Assembly (NCBI GenBank): GCA_002367695.1
Contig: DFDK01000030.1
Coordinates: 10,051 to 25,862 of the forward strand
Direction of reading: 5' to 3'
Source: Acidimicrobium sp. UBA3029
GTDB taxonomy: Bacteria > Actinomycetota > Acidimicrobiia > Acidimicrobiales > Ilumatobacteraceae
DNA length: 15,812 bases
A model generated the notes under the pieces. That model was not told the DNA's origin, made no database searches, and saw only the letters and a list, made by a program, of their open reading frames with translations. How positions within the stretch are numbered: the stretch's first letter is position 1; each line of letters opens with the position of its first letter. Positions 14,391-15,812 of this stretch are shown here, one piece after another. The position numbers were made by a program, and so were the translations under genes.

Positions 14391-14406
14391 GATCTCACTC
14401 GAGATC
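14391..14406 (+). promoter_or_regulatory. Inverted repeat GATCTC-N4-GAGATC before the gpx Shine-Dalgarno
   Basis: Perfect 6-bp arms with a 4-nt centre (ACTC), ending 8 nt before the AAGGAG at 14415-14420. In RNA it would be a small hairpin just upstream of the ribosome site. In DNA it would be a candidate operator. Either role is unproven. Confidence 0.35.
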
Positions 14407-14426
14407 ACATTCGCAAGGAGCCAACC

Positions 14427-14927
14427 ATGTCCGTGAATAAAACGTCGGTATATGAAACCAAAATCGCACGCCTCAATGGTGCAGGAAACCCATTTGACGA
14501 TGTGCTCGGCAAAGTGACATTGCTTGTCAACGTTGCATCCAAGTGCGGTTTGACCCCGCAATACACAGCGATGCAACAGTTGCACACTGACCTGTCGGCC
14601 AAGGGATTCAGTGTGCTCGGCGTGCCCTGCAATCAGTTTTTGGGCCAGGAGCCGGGTAATGCACAAGAGATTCAAGAGTTTTGTTCAACAACGTATGGAG
14701 TCGATTTTCCATTGAGTGAAAAAGTCGATGTAAATGGTGATGCGCGCCACGCTCTGTACGAGTCATTAGTGGCCTCGCCAGATGCAGAGGGGTACACCGG
14801 CGATATTCGCTGGAACTTTGAAAAGTTTCTGATTGGTCGCGACGGCGCAGTTGTTGCAAGGTTTGGTCCGCAAGTTACACCAGACGCGCCAGAAGTATTG
14901 GCTGCAATCGAGTTGGCACTCGGCTAA
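14427..14927 (+). CDS. Glutathione-peroxidase-like (Cys-type) thiol peroxidase
   Basis: A 166-residue GPx-fold peroxidase reducing H2O2 or organic hydroperoxides. The peroxidatic residue is C40 in NVASKCGLTPQY (cysteine, not selenocysteine). PCNQF at 67-71, FCSTTYGVDFPL at 85-96, and RWNFEKFLI at 128-136 complete the family pattern. C86 occupies the region where thioredoxin-dependent members have a resolving cysteine, so thioredoxin rather than glutathione is the likely reductant. The open frame begins at 14367, but the ATG at 14427 has a clear Shine-Dalgarno (AAGGAG, 14415-14420, 6-nt spacer). It also gives the normal start, with KTSVYETKIARLNG-type sequence. The next gene, an N-carbamoylputrescine amidase, begins 6 bases after this stop and is probably co-transcribed. 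Confidence 0.92.
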   Translation: MSVNKTSVYETKIARLNGAGNPFDDVLGKVTLLVNVASKCGLTPQYTAMQQLHTDLSAKGFSVLGVPCNQFLGQEPGNAQEIQEFCSTTYGVDFPLSEKVDVNGDARHALYESLVASPDAEGYTGDIRWNFEKFLIGRDGAVVARFGPQVTPDAPEVLAAIELALG

Positions 14928-14932
14928 TCACA

Positions 14933-15805
14933 ATGCTCAAAGTCGGTGCAGTTCAGATGTCGATGTCGACAGACATCGCGACGAATATTGCAACCGCCGA
15001 GCGTCTTGTGCGCCAAGCTGCATCGCAGGGTGCACAGGTTGTTTTAATTCCTGAACTTTTCGAGGGACATTATTTTTGCAAGGACGTTGATCCGAAAAAT
15101 CTCAACCTTGCATTGCCCATCGATGGACATCCGACCATTGCGCATTTTCAACGAGTAGCAAAAGAGCTCAATGTCGTTCTGCCGATCAGTGTGTTTGAAC
15201 GCGCCAACGAAGCACTGTTTAACACTGTCGCAATGATTGATGCAGACGGAACGATGATGGGGATTTATCGCAAGAGCCATATTCCAGATGGCATCGGTTA
15301 TAGCGAAAAATATTATTTCAGTCCTGGAGACACAGGGTTTCGTGTATGGAAGACACGACACGGTGCTATTGGGGTTGGAATCTGCTGGGATCAGTGGTTT
15401 CCAGAGTGCGCGCGATCGATGGCGCTGCAAGGGGCTGATGTGTTGCTGTATCCAACCGCTATTGGCAGCGAACCTCCAAACCCCTCGTGGGATTCTGCGC
15501 ATCATTGGCAACGCGTTATGCAAGGACACGCGGGAGCCAATATGGTTCCAGTCGTTGCAGCCAACCGAATCGGTCGCGAAGTTGGTGAACAAACGGAAAT
15601 CACGTTTTATGGATCTTCATTTATCACCGATGCACTTGGCGCCAAGGTGGCAGAAGCCAATCGCACCGACGAGGGTGTTTTGGTAGCAACAATTGATTGC
15701 AGCGAAAATCGCAAGACGCGCAGCGCCTGGGGATTATTTCGTGACCGACGCCCAGAGTTGTATCGGGGCTTAACCACGTTTGATGGCACGACGTCGGGCA
15801 TCTAA
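14933..15805 (+). CDS. aguB: N-carbamoylputrescine amidase
   Basis: Nitrilase-superfamily enzyme hydrolysing N-carbamoylputrescine to putrescine, CO2 and ammonia. This is the last step of the agmatine deiminase route from arginine. The 290 residues match the AguB family length. The Glu-Lys-Cys triad is E41 in IPELFEGHYF, K114 in YRKSHIPDG and C151 in GICWDQWFPE. The block HWQRVMQGHAGAN (191-203) with VVAANRIG (207-214), and the C-terminal RSAWGLFRDRRPELY (263-277), are specific to N-carbamoylputrescine amidases. Other carbon-nitrogen hydrolases diverge there. ATG 14933 lies 5 nt after the gpx stop with no Shine-Dalgarno, implying read-through. The stop forms TAATG with a possible following start, which could be the partner agmatine deiminase. 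That gene is not visible. Confidence 0.93.
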   Translation: MLKVGAVQMSMSTDIATNIATAERLVRQAASQGAQVVLIPELFEGHYFCKDVDPKNLNLALPIDGHPTIAHFQRVAKELNVVLPISVFERANEALFNTVAMIDADGTMMGIYRKSHIPDGIGYSEKYYFSPGDTGFRVWKTRHGAIGVGICWDQWFPECARSMALQGADVLLYPTAIGSEPPNPSWDSAHHWQRVMQGHAGANMVPVVAANRIGREVGEQTEITFYGSSFITDALGAKVAEANRTDEGVLVATIDCSENRKTRSAWGLFRDRRPELYRGLTTFDGTTSGI

Positions 15806-15812
15806 TGCCAAC
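15805..15812 (+). other. Possible start of the next gene, truncated by the window end
   Basis: ATGCCAAC overlaps the aguB stop by one base (TAATG), the same coupling arrangement as between PNP and the amidohydrolase. Only two full codons are visible (Met-Pro), so the product cannot be identified. Confidence 0.2.

Overview
The window is a gene-dense stretch of a bacterial chromosome, with roughly balanced base composition by eye. It holds 16 protein genes plus one probable internal in-frame start. I see no rRNA, tRNA, CRISPR array, transposase or phage gene, and no gene-free gap longer than about 120 bases. The features point to an actinobacterium, possibly a moderate-GC lineage such as Acidimicrobiia. 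These are a MeaA-type ethylmalonyl-CoA mutase, a GTG-started actinobacterial-style LysC with an internal start for a separate regulatory subunit, a solitary BioY, and many starts preceded by a TANNNT hexamer but no Shine-Dalgarno sequence (the pattern of leaderless actinobacterial mRNAs). The class-level placement is inference.

Layout. Positions 1-3539 (minus strand) form a co-directional run: 3-hydroxybutyryl-CoA dehydrogenase, leucyl/phenylalanyl-tRNA-protein transferase (aat), and ethylmalonyl-CoA mutase (meaA-like). Its promoter region carries a TetR-like inverted repeat at 3572-3585. Positions 3631-4416 (plus) encode a tyrosine-phosphatase-like protein, convergent with a membrane-anchored cyclophilin (4423-5253, minus). 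The cyclophilin gene is divergent from lysC (5296-6558, plus). A SAM-dependent methyltransferase and a threonine-dehydratase-like PLP enzyme lie between lysC and asd (8418-9440), all on the plus strand.

Positions 9465-12981 (minus) form a compact four-gene operon: purine nucleoside phosphorylase, an MTA/SAH-deaminase-type amidohydrolase, cytidine deaminase and a PhyH-family dioxygenase. Three of its junctions are TAATG, a 9-nt gap and ATGA, so nucleoside salvage is its likely theme. A tandem 20-bp repeat (12991-13050) lies between this operon and the divergent biotin transporter gene bioY (13102-13734). The right end has a small methyltransferase (minus) divergent from a glutathione-peroxidase-like gene. 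That gene runs directly into an N-carbamoylputrescine amidase gene (plus), and a possible next gene starts in the last 8 bases.

The genes are mostly conserved metabolism. I found no clearly new defence or mobile system. The most notable points are the prevalence of TANNNT-start architecture, the tandem 20-bp repeat in the bioY/PNP intergenic region, the candidate operator at the hbd promoter, the internal LysC start, and the two genes inserted between lysC and asd.
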